Shown here: positions 9,601 to 17,781 of the stretch, piece after piece
Position numbering within the stretch: position 1 is the first letter of the stretch
How the letters are laid out: each line of letters opens with the position of its first letter
Assembly (NCBI GenBank): GCA_016710325.1
Contig: JADJXK010000002.1
Span: 682,001 to 746,000, forward strand
DNA length: 64,000 bases
DNA from: Candidatus Leptofilum proximum
GTDB lineage: Bacteria > Chloroflexota > Anaerolineae > Promineifilales > Promineifilaceae
Reading direction: 5' to 3'
Made by a program: the position numbers and the translations under genes
The notes under the pieces: generated by a model
Told to the model about the DNA's origin: nothing
Database searches by the model: none
What the model saw: the letters and a program-made list of their open reading frames with translations, nothing else

Positions 9601-11102
9601 ACCAAAAAGCCCGCCAGCCCGGTAATCACCAGCGCGTCAAACGTTTCGTTATGCGAACGATCCGGCGAGGCGTTGCGTGACTCCAGCGTCGCCAGTTCGG
9701 GCGGGTAGAAGCTGTTGTAGGCCACGTACATCGACTCAGGACCGTAGCCGATGAGCGGCCGTAAAAAGTTGAAGGTGTCTGTGCTGCCATCGGGAAAAAC
9801 AATTGGCTCATGCGGTTGGAGGAGTTCCAAAACGCCTTCCCAAATGAGAGTACGCACCCGTCCCGTGCCCGTGTCGGCCTCCAGCACCTGGCCTAAACGG
9901 CCGATGCGCGGCAGCTCGCGCCATTCGTCCAGTGTGGTGAACACGTTGCCCACTACCGGAATCTCCAGGTACGGATTGGTCGTTTCGCGGGGCAGGTTAA
10001 ACAGCACCACCCAGACAGCCAGCAGCAGCGACATCACAATCCAGCTAAACCAGAGCCAACGCCAGCCACGCTGCGCCGCCACCAGCACAAACATGCCTAC
10101 GATGACCAGTCCCACGGCCGCCACAAACGCCACAAAGGAGGACATCGGCCCGGCCAGGCTGGCCAGGTAGCCCGCGCCAGTCAGCCCGCGCAGGATGAGG
10201 AGGATGGCGGTGTAGGAAACGGCCGTTCCCGCCACCACAAACAGCGCGCCGCGACCCGCTTCAGAGAGCCGGAATCGTCCCTGGCTCTCGGCAGCATTGC
10301 GCAGGCCCACCAACACCACCAGGATGAAGGCAAACAGGCCCGCGCCCAGCCCCAGCCACGGCCCCCGGCTGCCCGACCAGTAAATGGCGATCAGCTGGAT
10401 GGCCACGGTAAAAATGTAGGCCGACGAACGCATCACATCCGCGCCAGACAGCTCCTCATCGCTCAAAATGCTGCTAAACGAGGCGATAATCCGCGCGACG
10501 GTCAGCGGCACGGCCATAATGAGGTAAGCGGCGATGAAGATAGCGTTACCCATGTGCCCGGCCACGCGCGCGCTCACGTCGCCCGCCCAGGGCAGCGGGT
10601 CCAGGTTAAAGTGCTGCAGCAGGCCATAAAAGGCCACGGGGATAGAGGTGATGATGACGGCCGTTACCAGCCGCCTTGCCTGGGCGCGGGTGCGCATGGT
10701 GGCAATCGTCGTGCCAAAAATGACGATGTAGGCGAAGGTGGTGTAGGTGCCCTGCAGGCGCTGGTAGGAACCAGCCCAGCTCACCAGCGGCGTCACGGAA
10801 AAGAGCGACGAGATGATGTACACCAGCACCAGCAGCGCTATGATGAGCAAAAACGGCATACGCCAGAAGGAATCTGCGGCGCCCCAGCGCAGGCGACTAG
10901 CTTGCCTCCACTGCCGCAAATCGACAAATTTCACCAGCCAGGCGGCGCCCATCGCCACGGCAATGGAGCGTAGGAGGGTAAGTTTATCCGGTTCAAACAC
11001 CCGGTCGGAGTGTATATTGAAGAAGAGCGGCACGGCAATCACGGCAAACAGCCAGCCGACCTCGATAAGGCCATCGCACCAGCGAGAGAGTTTCGTTTCC
11101 AT
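6630..11102 (-). CDS. O-antigen-ligase-like membrane protein fused to TPR repeats and a C-terminal cyclophilin
   Basis: One uninterrupted 1490-residue frame. Residues 1 to about 1000 are a polytopic membrane region with many hydrophobic helices. The segment near 480-520 (HNETFDALVITGLAGF) looks like the conserved part of the Wzy_C/O-antigen ligase family. Residues about 1030-1300 are tetratricopeptide repeats (for example YYLFLGRAYLERS, NARAWVRAGQLYEQIERYDEAIDAYDQA). Residues about 1325-1490 are a cyclophilin-type peptidyl-prolyl isomerase with TFHRVLEGFVAQGGDPTGTG and NGSQFFIT, the catalytic Arg and Gln/Phe positions intact. O-antigen ligases with TPR tails are known; a terminal cyclophilin on the same chain is unusual. 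It precedes the WecA-like gene, suggesting an envelope-glycan operon. The ATG at 11102 is preceded by a 240-bp gap holding one ACGGCCGT. Confidence 0.85.
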   Translation of the reverse strand: METKLSRWCDGLIEVGWLFAVIAVPLFFNIHSDRVFEPDKLTLLRSIAVAMGAAWLVKFVDLRQWRQASRLRWGAADSFWRMPFLLIIALLVLVYIISSLFSVTPLVSWAGSYQRLQGTYTTFAYIVIFGTTIATMRTRAQARRLVTAVIITSIPVAFYGLLQHFNLDPLPWAGDVSARVAGHMGNAIFIAAYLIMAVPLTVARIIASFSSILSDEELSGADVMRSSAYIFTVAIQLIAIYWSGSRGPWLGLGAGLFAFILVVLVGLRNAAESQGRFRLSEAGRGALFVVAGTAVSYTAILLILRGLTGAGYLASLAGPMSSFVAFVAAVGLVIVGMFVLVAAQRGWRWLWFSWIVMSLLLAVWVVLFNLPRETTNPYLEIPVVGNVFTTLDEWRELPRIGRLGQVLEADTGTGRVRTLIWEGVLELLQPHEPIVFPDGSTDTFNFLRPLIGYGPESMYVAYNSFYPPELATLESRNASPDRSHNETFDALVITGLAGFLVWQALYLSVFLYGFRWLGVLRTNFERNLLIGLWVGVGVITAVLFAWWRGVVYIGVALPFGSIAGLVLYLIYYALFADTSEVEAQPFSAERLLVVALVAAILAHFVEIHFGIAISATRLHFFLYVGLLFIVTYWLPRQQETPVVEVEETAVPSKGRRRRGARTAVPATFSGWAGPVLLYSFMLALIVGIMGYTYTTYSQPPDLVLESVSDLTAVDILHQSFFVNIKRDFAESPFIYLMLVLTWSMGLLIAVSEMLKDGDLKIAPISREVDKSQKSLVSISFLVMGAAAILYRLLIPLPANAGATALLGQTLLWMWGALCLWAGGNLQLRFTKNDRLFAAGVAVTGLLFALPVLVGGGILAALVTAVFSGAMLYLLWDPTWRNLLTPVAIMAAISFSVGFIYALYQASLLRFSLLYRAFVPPPEDVSRLFGYLVQEAGQAASFLAYFYVFVFALMIIAAFGVSLSKKPRLRDSGSVQAYSLLGVLGFTAVFVILATNVRVVQADMVYKRGVFFESDATASGNATGWDSAIAIYQDAIDRAPSEDFYYLFLGRAYLERSNVTSDLAEQEQLLAEAEQQLFLAQDINPLNTDHTANLARLNTRWAAVSLTESERAEHLQKAEQYYRRALELSPQNSVIRNEYARLVLAQGKSCADSLAIYEQSAAIDPFYPDTFFAWADAAVSCAATETAESDAFLDQAVAALQEGLALDPNNARAWVRAGQLYEQIERYDEAIDAYDQALALDPAQQVVPAWNVKYLQAQIYREMGDLEQAEALANEVLQISPPEYQGELQLFIQQLTPETEPSTSLEDLARPLANIPPDERNNYFTEYPDFVIDLDQEYEAVIQTEKGEMRLRLFPQEAPLAVNSFVFLAQQGFYDGTTFHRVLEGFVAQGGDPTGTGGGEPGYRFTDEVDNDLTFDRAGLLAMANAGANTNGSQFFITYAELPALNGRHTIFGELVAGEDVLQNLTLRDPEQNPEFSGDTILRIDIIEVEE

Positions 11103-11345
11103 AGGGGCGCAATCTTAACCGAAAAATGGGTAATGGTAAACGGTTATTTGCTAAGGGTTAATGCGTGGTGTGTAGGGAAGGAGATGGCCATATTGTACTT
11201 GCTGCTGGGTAGGAACGGCCGTTATGACCACAAGGCAGTGGGGACTAGGCATAAAGGCCGCTTCAGTGAGCGATGAAAAAACCAAGATTGCCGTTGCCGA
11301 GAAAACTTGACCAAGCCCAACCGATTGCATTGTTACCCAAGAGTC

Positions 11346-12044
11346 TCAGGTCGGAACGATATTGGTGCGTCCTTCCCACTTCCCGTACTCGGCAATTGGC
11401 TTGAAGCGAAGAGTCGTGAACTCGAAATGAAAATCCTTGCGCCGGCGCTCGGCCATCGCCGCAGCGTGACGCTCAGGTCGAGACACAGGGCTATGTCCAC
11501 GAACCATGTCAACCATTTCCTGTTGGGAGGTCCACACTGAAAAAGTAGAGACCGTGCGAGGCAGCCTCATAGCTGCTATCGCCAGGGTTGTGCCTGGATG
11601 GTCTCGGACAAGTTCTTCGACCGGCTTGCCCCAATGAATAAAGCGTGGAACTTGTGGAAGTTTCATGCGAGCGAGGGTCACCGCTACCACCGGTGCTGCG
11701 GGATCTTGTTCTCCAACGCTTTCAGCAAGTCCGTCAAACTCGCGGACCTGACCCCAGCGCCGTTGGAACGCCATCCGAACATGCCAGCCGGTGGCCAGCG
11801 CACGGCCAAGCCTCGTGCTGGCGAGAAATTCATCTATCGCCACATGGCTATCCCACGCTGCAAACATTGTCAGATGGCGGAGTTGCATCCGTGCAGGTGA
11901 CAGGATAGGAGCACCGAGCGTCATCTTCGTCATACACTCTGCGTGGATGAGGCCGGGAACCTGCTTACCGGTCGGCGGGCGACAAAGCGCCATGACCGTT
12001 GTGCGAATTCCTGTTTTTGCAAGATGGAAGGTATATACTGTCAT
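11346..12044 (-). CDS. Spheroidene monooxygenase (CrtA)-like protein
   Basis: About 232 residues from the ATG at 12044 (MTVYTFHLAKTG). An eight-codon longer start at 12068 is possible. The C-terminal half matches my memory of the CrtA-like family: VSTFSVWTSQQEMVDMVRG, a His-containing stretch, then RFKPIAEYGKWEG. The family is a dimeric alpha/beta-barrel that oxidises carotenoids in phototrophs, but many members in other bacteria have unknown substrates. No other carotenoid gene is in the window, so function is uncertain. No ACGGCCGT falls inside this gene or the next, which sets the pair apart from its surroundings. Confidence 0.5.
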   Translation of the reverse strand: MTVYTFHLAKTGIRTTVMALCRPPTGKQVPGLIHAECMTKMTLGAPILSPARMQLRHLTMFAAWDSHVAIDEFLASTRLGRALATGWHVRMAFQRRWGQVREFDGLAESVGEQDPAAPVVAVTLARMKLPQVPRFIHWGKPVEELVRDHPGTTLAIAAMRLPRTVSTFSVWTSQQEMVDMVRGHSPVSRPERHAAAMAERRRKDFHFEFTTLRFKPIAEYGKWEGRTNIVPT

Positions 12045-12107
12045 GAGTTTGTCGCTACTACAACACATGTGATCTGCACGAGTGCAGTTTCATTTTCTAC
12101 TCTTTCA

Positions 12108-12797
12108 CTAGAGACGCCTAACTGTGTAGGTTCGTTTATCGAAATCTGTCATCTCAATTTGGAACACAGACTGCCCTAAGAACCGTGCAAATTTACCATC
12201 TTCACACACAAGGCACGCCGATTCGTCAATGCCAAAACCGATTTTAGTTTTTGTCTGGCTCATTACTTCTAACACTTCAGGCAAGGCCTGCCATTCACTA
12301 TAATGCACCCCAATTACAAAATCCTGTGCCAGGCCCAAACCTTGAACAATTCTTAGCCCCTCTTCTTTCGTTTCATCAGGCGTAAGTTGGCAAAATTTTA
12401 GCGCAATCAAGGCGCCTGCTGATATTCCTGCGACTGGAACACCCATTTGATACCTTTGACGAATAATTGTCCGCAACGGCTCAGAAGCAAATAACTGATG
12501 ATACGTAGGAGTGTTTCCACCGCATATAAAAATACCTGTAGCATTGCGCAAAGCTAGATCCGCTGACTCTCCGTCAAGAAGCCCATTCTCATCTGGCGTG
12601 ATAGCAATATAGTGAAATACTTCTCTCTCTATCCAGGGTTGGATAATTTCAACTTTGTATTTCTCCCATCCAGCTCGTGTTTGCGCGAGTACCGCCATGA
12701 CGGCATTGTGTCCACCTGCAGCTGCGACAAACTCATCTGCGTAAACTTTGTAAGTTGGAGTTCCTCCGAGAAGAAATAACCGTCTTTTAGCTGCCAT
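12108..12797 (-). CDS. Peptidase S51 family protein (cyanophycinase / dipeptidase E-like)
   Basis: About 229 residues from the ATG at 12797 (MAAKRRLFLLGGTP). A frame extension up to 12890 lacks family similarity and runs toward pgm. The family signatures are present: FICGGNTPTYHQL, the nucleophile elbow GISAGALI (Ser), VHYSEW (candidate His) and GFGIDESACL (Glu/Asp side). S51 enzymes cleave Asp-containing dipeptides or cyanophycin. Whether this one is PepE-like or cyanophycinase-like is not decided; no cyanophycin synthetase is nearby. The base composition looks lower in G+C than in flanking genes. It lies 100 bp downstream of pgm on the same strand. Confidence 0.75.
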   Translation of the reverse strand: MAAKRRLFLLGGTPTYKVYADEFVAAAGGHNAVMAVLAQTRAGWEKYKVEIIQPWIEREVFHYIAITPDENGLLDGESADLALRNATGIFICGGNTPTYHQLFASEPLRTIIRQRYQMGVPVAGISAGALIALKFCQLTPDETKEEGLRIVQGLGLAQDFVIGVHYSEWQALPEVLEVMSQTKTKIGFGIDESACLVCEDGKFARFLGQSVFQIEMTDFDKRTYTVRRL

Positions 12798-12896
12798 ATT
12801 TGCGAAGGGAGATTTGAGCAATCTAACAATAATTGATTTGCATAAAGGGGAGCGAAACGTACCAGGATAATCAAATACGGCGCCCAACATATACAG

Positions 12897-14543
12897 CTAA
12901 GATCCGTCAAACGCCGCCTGCACAATTTCCTGGGCTTCGGACTGGATTTGGCGCAGATGGTCTTCCCCTTTAAAGCTTTCGGCGTAGATTTTGTAGATGT
13001 CCTCGGTGCCGGACGGCCGTGCCGCAAACCAGCCACTCTCCGTCACCACCTTCAGGCCGCCGATGGCCGCGCCGTTGCCCGGCGCGTGGGTCAGCTTGGC
13101 GGTAATCGGTTCGCCCGCCATCGTGCTGGCGCTCACCATCTCTGGCGATAGATTGCTGAGGATTGTTTTTTGCTCGCGGCTGGCGGGCGCGTCGCTGCGC
13201 TGGTAGACCGGACTGCCAAACAGGCTCTCCAGCTCACGGTAATGCTCGCCGGGGTCACGTTGGGTAACGGCCGTAATCTCTGCTGCCAACAAATTCAAAA
13301 TCAAGCCATCTTTGTCCGTGGTCCACACCGTGCCGTTATGCCGCAGGAACGACGCCCCTGCGCTCTCCTCGCCGCCAAAGCCAAACGAGCCATCCACCAA
13401 CCCATCAACAAAATATTTGAAGCCCACAGGCACTTCGGCCAAGCGCCGCCCCAATTTGGCCGCCACCCGGTCAATCATCGAGCTGGAAACCAGCGTCTTG
13501 CCAATCGCCGCGTCGGCGGGCCAGCCAGGGCGGTGCTGGAACAGGTACCAGATGGCTACCGCCAGGTAATGGTTTGGATTCAGCAGCCCGGCGCTTTTGG
13601 TGACGATGCCGTGCCGGTCGGCGTCCGGGTCGTTGCCGAAGGCGATGTCGAAGTCGTCCTTGAGCCGGATCAGGCTGGCCATGGCGTAGGGCGAGGAGCA
13701 GTCCATGCGGATTTGGCCATCTTTGTCCACGGTCATGAAGCGGAAGGTGGGGTCAACGGCCGTATTCACCACCGTCAAATCCAGTCCGTAGCGCTCGGCA
13801 ATCGGTTCCCAGTAGTGCACCCCCGCCCCACCCATCGGATCGACGCCAATTTTGAGGCCCGCCCGGGCAATGGCGGCCATATCAACCACATTTTCCAGGT
13901 CGGCCACGTACGGCGCGATGTAGTCGTGCTGATGCACGTTGCTGGCCTGCATCGCTCGAATTAGCGGAATTCGCTTCACCGCTTTCAGGCCATCGGCCAA
14001 GATCTCATTGGCCCGATTCTGAATGGTTTTGGTCGTTTCAGTGGCTGCCGGACCGCCTTCGGGCGGGTTGTACTTAAAACCGCCGTCGTCGGGCGGATTG
14101 TGTGACGGGGTGATGACCACACCATCGGCCAGGGCAGTGGTACGGCCGTTGTTGTATGTCAAAATCGCGTGAGAGATGGCCGGTGTCGGCGCATATTCCA
14201 GGCCTTCCTGGATGAACAGCTCAACCCCGTTGGCGGCAAACACCTCAATCGCGCTAATTTGCGCCGGTTCAGACAGCGCGTGGGTGTCCATGCCCATGTA
14301 CAGCGGCCCGGTAATGCCCTGCTGCTGGCGATATTCACAAATGGCCTGGCTGACGGCCAGAATGTGCGCCTCGTTAAACTGCGCCGCCGTGGACGAGCCG
14401 CGATGGCCCGACGTGCCAAAGCTCACCTTCTGGTCAATGTTGGCCGGGTCAGGATGGATAGTGTAATACGCCGAAACAAGGCGGGGAATGTTTACAAGCA
14501 AGTCATTTGGCGCAGGTTTGCCGGCAAGGGGATGCAGGGACAT
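12897..14543 (-). CDS. pgm: Phosphoglucomutase (alpha-D-glucose phosphate-specific)
   Basis: Interconverts glucose-1-phosphate and glucose-6-phosphate, linking glycogen breakdown to glycolysis and nucleotide-sugar synthesis. 548 residues, the normal size of the bacterial Pgm branch. Visible motifs: FGTSGHRGSS near residue 43, the phosphoserine loop VVITPSHNPPDDGG (about 140), the metal loop NDPDADRHGI (about 305) and the sugar-binding GGEESAGASF (about 395), with RPSGTEDIYKIY at the C-terminus. The ATG at 14543 has AGGAGAAA a few bases upstream as ribosome binding site. Its product logically connects to GlgP (30452) and the GT-GH57 protein (57914) in this window. Confidence 0.93.
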   Translation of the reverse strand: MSLHPLAGKPAPNDLLVNIPRLVSAYYTIHPDPANIDQKVSFGTSGHRGSSTAAQFNEAHILAVSQAICEYRQQQGITGPLYMGMDTHALSEPAQISAIEVFAANGVELFIQEGLEYAPTPAISHAILTYNNGRTTALADGVVITPSHNPPDDGGFKYNPPEGGPAATETTKTIQNRANEILADGLKAVKRIPLIRAMQASNVHQHDYIAPYVADLENVVDMAAIARAGLKIGVDPMGGAGVHYWEPIAERYGLDLTVVNTAVDPTFRFMTVDKDGQIRMDCSSPYAMASLIRLKDDFDIAFGNDPDADRHGIVTKSAGLLNPNHYLAVAIWYLFQHRPGWPADAAIGKTLVSSSMIDRVAAKLGRRLAEVPVGFKYFVDGLVDGSFGFGGEESAGASFLRHNGTVWTTDKDGLILNLLAAEITAVTQRDPGEHYRELESLFGSPVYQRSDAPASREQKTILSNLSPEMVSASTMAGEPITAKLTHAPGNGAAIGGLKVVTESGWFAARPSGTEDIYKIYAESFKGEDHLRQIQSEAQEIVQAAFDGS

Positions 14544-14898
14544 GGGTCATTTCTCCTTTCACACTTTTACTTCACCTGTTATTCCCACCTTCGCGGGAAT
14601 CCAGAATTGGCGCCTTATTGTAACAGGGATTGTGGCAATGTCGGAAACGGCCGTTACCCAGCAGGGTCTACGAACAAGTTGTCATTAAATTTCACGCCAA
14701 GTCGCAAAGACGCAAATTTTTCCCCTTTTCCCTTTGCGTCTTTGCGGGAGTTAATTGCTTTGCCTGGCAAGTTGTTCGTGCACCCTACCCAACATTGGTG
14801 TAGGGGCGGGACGGCGCGGCCTAATCCTAACTGAAACAAATGGCCTTCAACCGCGCCGTCTCGCCCAGCATAATGAACCCTAGCCTGTGGTTACCCGT
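14544..14898. repeat. Gene-free interval packed with inverted repeats
   Basis: No gene is seen. The interval holds a perfect 14-bp stem (CGCAAAGACGCAAA at 14703-14716, complement at 14733-14746), a short hairpin around 14581-14598 (TTCCCACCTTCGCGGGAA) resembling one at about 40945-40968, one ACGGCCGT near 14647, and an imperfect pair of arms around 14805-14820 and 14852-14867 (GGCGGGACGGCGCGG-type). These are probably dispersed intergenic palindromes of REP type rather than one functional element. Confidence 0.7.
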
Positions 14899-16008
14899 TC
14901 ATTTTTGCTGCAGTACGGCCGTATAAACCCCCTGCACCTTCGCCACCATCTGCGCCAGGCCAAATTCACGCCTGGCCCGTGCCTGCCCTGCCTGGCCCAT
15001 CTTGCGGCACAGTTCAGGCTCGCTGGCCAACTGCTGAATGGCAGATGCCAACACCTCTGGCTGCTTTGGCGGCACGATGCACCCCGTCACGCCATCCTGC
15101 ACCACAAACGAGGTGCCGGTGCCCAATTCGGTTGTCAGGCACGGCAGACCGGCGGCCATGGCCTCTTGCAGCACCTTGCCAAACGCTTCGGCGCGGCTGT
15201 TGGCGGGCAGCACAAACAGGTCGCCGCTGGCATAAAACCTGGGCAAATCGGCCTCGCTGACCTCACCGACAAACTGGACCTTGTCGCCCAGACCCAGGCT
15301 GTGGCTCAACTGCTGCCACACACCGCGCAGCGGGCCATCGCCGCCAAACAGCAGGCGCACCGGCACGTCGGCGGGCAGCTGGGCCACCGCCCGCAGCAGA
15401 TCATCGCCGCCTTTGTAGTAGCGGTGCCGTCCGATGAAGAGCAAGGTGAAACGGCCGTCTCGCGCCACCAATGGTTCAGCCCCGGCAAATCGCTTGGCAT
15501 CTACGGCATAGGGCACGATAGTACATTTGTGGGCCAACGGCCGTAAATAAGGCGAGCTCTGCACGTAATTGTCGCTGGCAGCCAGGATGCCTACCGCGCT
15601 GGCCAGCACCCGGCGCAGCAGCGGGTTGTAGAACCGTAAGATGCGCTGCTGTTTCACTACGTCACTGTGATAGGCGATGAGATACTGCCGTCTCCGCCCC
15701 AGCAGCCATTGGCTCAACTCCCCCACCGGATAAGGAAAATGCACCTGCGTAATGTCTGGCCTTAACCTTGCCAGCAACAAAGGCAGCGTGACGCTCAGCG
15801 GCGTTGAGGCCACCGTCGTCAAACGACCCGCCCGAATCACCCGCACCCCGTTGATCGTCTCCCGCGCCTGCTGCCCGCCCGGATTGGTCACCAGGACCGT
15901 TACCTGATGCCCAAGCGCCGCTTCGGCCTCCGCCAGGTCCTTGATGTGGTTCTCAATCCCACCCACAACCGGCCAGTAATCCTTGTAAACATGCACAATC
16001 GACAACAT
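14899..16008 (-). CDS. GT4-family glycosyltransferase (group 1)
   Basis: 369 residues, a two-Rossmann-domain GT-B enzyme. The acceptor-side glycine loop is at the start (DYWPVVGGIENHIKDLA, residues 11-27), the donor-side LLFIGRHRYYKGGDDLLRA segment is near 190, and the EX7E motif is EAFGKVLQE near 280, followed by the sugar-nucleotide-binding GTGTSFVV. No transmembrane segment or signal peptide is seen, so it acts in the cytoplasm, probably on a lipid-linked glycan. Donor and acceptor are unknown. It is divergent from murJ, with a 139-bp shared upstream region. Confidence 0.85.
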   Translation of the reverse strand: MLSIVHVYKDYWPVVGGIENHIKDLAEAEAALGHQVTVLVTNPGGQQARETINGVRVIRAGRLTTVASTPLSVTLPLLLARLRPDITQVHFPYPVGELSQWLLGRRRQYLIAYHSDVVKQQRILRFYNPLLRRVLASAVGILAASDNYVQSSPYLRPLAHKCTIVPYAVDAKRFAGAEPLVARDGRFTLLFIGRHRYYKGGDDLLRAVAQLPADVPVRLLFGGDGPLRGVWQQLSHSLGLGDKVQFVGEVSEADLPRFYASGDLFVLPANSRAEAFGKVLQEAMAAGLPCLTTELGTGTSFVVQDGVTGCIVPPKQPEVLASAIQQLASEPELCRKMGQAGQARARREFGLAQMVAKVQGVYTAVLQQK

Positions 16009-16055
16009 GCCCGCATTATACCGTGATCGGGAATCCGTGGTCCGTAATCCGTATT

Positions 16056-16086
16056 CGGTAATCGGTTAGCGGTAATCCGATTACCG
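16056..16086. repeat. Inverted repeat CGGTAATCGG ... CCGATTACCG
   Basis: Two perfect 10-bp arms (16056-16065, 16077-16086) lie in the divergent gap between the GT4 gene and murJ, embedded in a longer run of degenerate GGTAATCCG/CCGTTCACCG units (about 16020-16110). It is a likely dispersed intergenic repeat. A regulatory role at the divergent promoters is possible but unsupported. Confidence 0.65.
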
Positions 16087-16112
16087 TTCACCGTTCACCG
16101 ATCACCGACAAA

Positions 16113-16141
16113 TTGGCACGCCAACGGCGAACCGATACAAT
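16113..16141 (+). promoter_or_regulatory. Sigma-70-type promoter of murJ, leaderless geometry
   Basis: TTGGCA (16113-16118), a 17-bp spacer, and TACAAT (16136-16141). The murJ ATG begins at 16148, only six bases past the -10 box, so transcription would start on or next to the start codon and the mRNA would lack a leader. No Shine-Dalgarno sequence is present between the -10 and the ATG, which is consistent with leaderless translation. Confidence 0.65.
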
Positions 16142-16147
16142 CCCCGC

Positions 16148-17662
16148 ATGAATCGCGCCCGCCACCTTTTACGTTCCTCTGTCCTGGTTATCTTCTTTTT
16201 GGGCCTGGGCAAAGTAACCGGCCTGATTCGGCTCCAGCTGGTGGCCAACGTGTTTGGTACCTCCAAGGACTACGACGCTTTCACCGCCGCCAACCAGCTG
16301 CCTGAAGTCTTTTTTGTCCTGATTGCCGGTGGCTCGCTGGCAGCTGCTTTTATCCCCGTCTACTCCAACACCCTCAACCACGAATCGCGCCAGAAAGCGT
16401 TTGCCCTGGGCAACACCATTCTCACGATTGTGATTTTGCTGCTGGGCGCCGTTTCTGCCACCGGGGCCATTATTGCCCCCTGGCTCACGCGGGTGGTGCT
16501 GGTGCCCAACTTCTCGCCCGAACTACAACAGCTCACCGCCGACATTATGCGCGTCATTCTGATCCAGACCACCATCTTTGGCATCAGTGGGGTGTTGAGC
16601 AGCATGCTCAACGCGCACCAACACTTTGCCCTGCCCGCCCTGGCACCGCTGGCATTAGACATCGGTTACGTGGTGGGGCTGTATCTATTTGTGCCGCAGC
16701 TGGGCATTATCGGACTGGCCTGGGGCACGGTGGTGGGCGGCGTGCTGCACATCGCCATCCAGGTGCCCGCGCTCATCAAATACCGCATCGGTTACCGGCC
16801 CGCACTCCACTGGCGTCTCAGCGGCGTAGGCGAAATCGTGCGGCTAATGGGGCCACGCATCGTCACCCTGGGCGCCATCCAGGTGGCCGACCTGTTTATC
16901 ATTCGTCTTACCTCCGGCCTGCCCGAAGGCAGCACTTCAAGCTACTTTTACGGTTATGCCCTAATGCAGCTCCCGGAAACGCTCTTTGGCACGGCCATCG
17001 CCCTGGTCATCTTCCCCACGCTGGCAGAGCTGTTTAACGTGGGTGACGTGGGGGGGATGAAGGAAACGGCCGTCAACGCCCTCGGCATCATCTGGACCCT
17101 TACCATTCCCGCGGCGGCGCTGATGGTGTTGCTGGGTGAGCCCGCCATCGCTTTCTTGCTGGAAGGCGAAGTGTTCGACGCTAACTCCACCCGGCTGGTC
17201 TACAGTGTCCTGCTGGCTTTTAGCGTGCGCCTGGTAGCCGAAGCCACGCTGGAAATTGTCGCCCGCCTTTTTTACGCCCAACACAACACCCGCACGCCAA
17301 TGTTTGCCTACCTGGGCTGGCTGGTAGTCAACGTAGCCGCGGCCTATGCTCTGGTGGACAGCCTGGGCGTCGTGGGGTTGGCATTGGCCAGTTCAGTGGC
17401 GTTTACGCTGCTTTCGGCCGTTTTGTTTTGGCTCAACCGGCTGCCGATCCGACCGTTGACCCTGGTGACTGGACGCGCTTTGCTGGGAACGGCCGTCCTC
17501 ACCCTGGTTATTTTAGGCGTGCGGCAGGTTATTGATTCGGCCGTTCTCTTCCTGTTGGTTGGCGGATCGCTTGGGGTCGCCAGCTACCTGGTACTGAACC
17601 TGCTGCTGGGTGGCCAGGAAATCCCCACTCTCCTCCGCCTCGTCCGCAAGCAGCCCGCCTAA
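16148..17662 (+). CDS. murJ: Lipid II flippase MurJ (MviN family)
   Basis: Flips lipid-linked peptidoglycan precursor across the cytoplasmic membrane. 504 residues with about 13-14 hydrophobic helices, standard for the MviN/MurJ family within the MOP exporter superfamily. Characteristic stretches are FFLGLGKVTGLIRLQLVANVFGTSKDYDAFTAANQLPEV-type N-terminus (only partly quoted here), GGSLAAAFIPVY (about 60), and RLFYAQHNTRTPMFAY in the middle-late region (about 375). The ATG at 16148 fits the promoter immediately upstream. It could instead export another lipid-linked glycan, since paralogues exist, but the sequence is a good general MurJ match. Confidence 0.88.
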   Translation: MNRARHLLRSSVLVIFFLGLGKVTGLIRLQLVANVFGTSKDYDAFTAANQLPEVFFVLIAGGSLAAAFIPVYSNTLNHESRQKAFALGNTILTIVILLLGAVSATGAIIAPWLTRVVLVPNFSPELQQLTADIMRVILIQTTIFGISGVLSSMLNAHQHFALPALAPLALDIGYVVGLYLFVPQLGIIGLAWGTVVGGVLHIAIQVPALIKYRIGYRPALHWRLSGVGEIVRLMGPRIVTLGAIQVADLFIIRLTSGLPEGSTSSYFYGYALMQLPETLFGTAIALVIFPTLAELFNVGDVGGMKETAVNALGIIWTLTIPAAALMVLLGEPAIAFLLEGEVFDANSTRLVYSVLLAFSVRLVAEATLEIVARLFYAQHNTRTPMFAYLGWLVVNVAAAYALVDSLGVVGLALASSVAFTLLSAVLFWLNRLPIRPLTLVTGRALLGTAVLTLVILGVRQVIDSAVLFLLVGGSLGVASYLVLNLLLGGQEIPTLLRLVRKQPA

Positions 17663-17751
17663 ATAACCCTCTATTTCTCTCAAAAATCTCACTGTTCTGC
17701 GCCAGGCTTAGCGCTCTCTGCGACCAACTTCCCGATTGAAACACAGCTTTT

Positions 17752-17763
17752 GAACACACGTTC
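17752..17763. promoter_or_regulatory. LexA (SOS) box upstream of recA
   Basis: GAAC-ACAC-GTTC at 17752-17763, flanked by T and A so that TGAAC...GTTCA is a perfect dyad. This fits the Gram-positive-type SOS box (GAAC-N4-GTTC) rather than the proteobacterial CTGT-N8-ACAG. It lies 18 bp upstream of the recA -35 box. A second, compressed GAACGTTC palindrome (17793-17800) lies inside the promoter spacer. Confidence 0.65.
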
Positions 17764-17781
17764 ATTCACCGAGATTCGATC

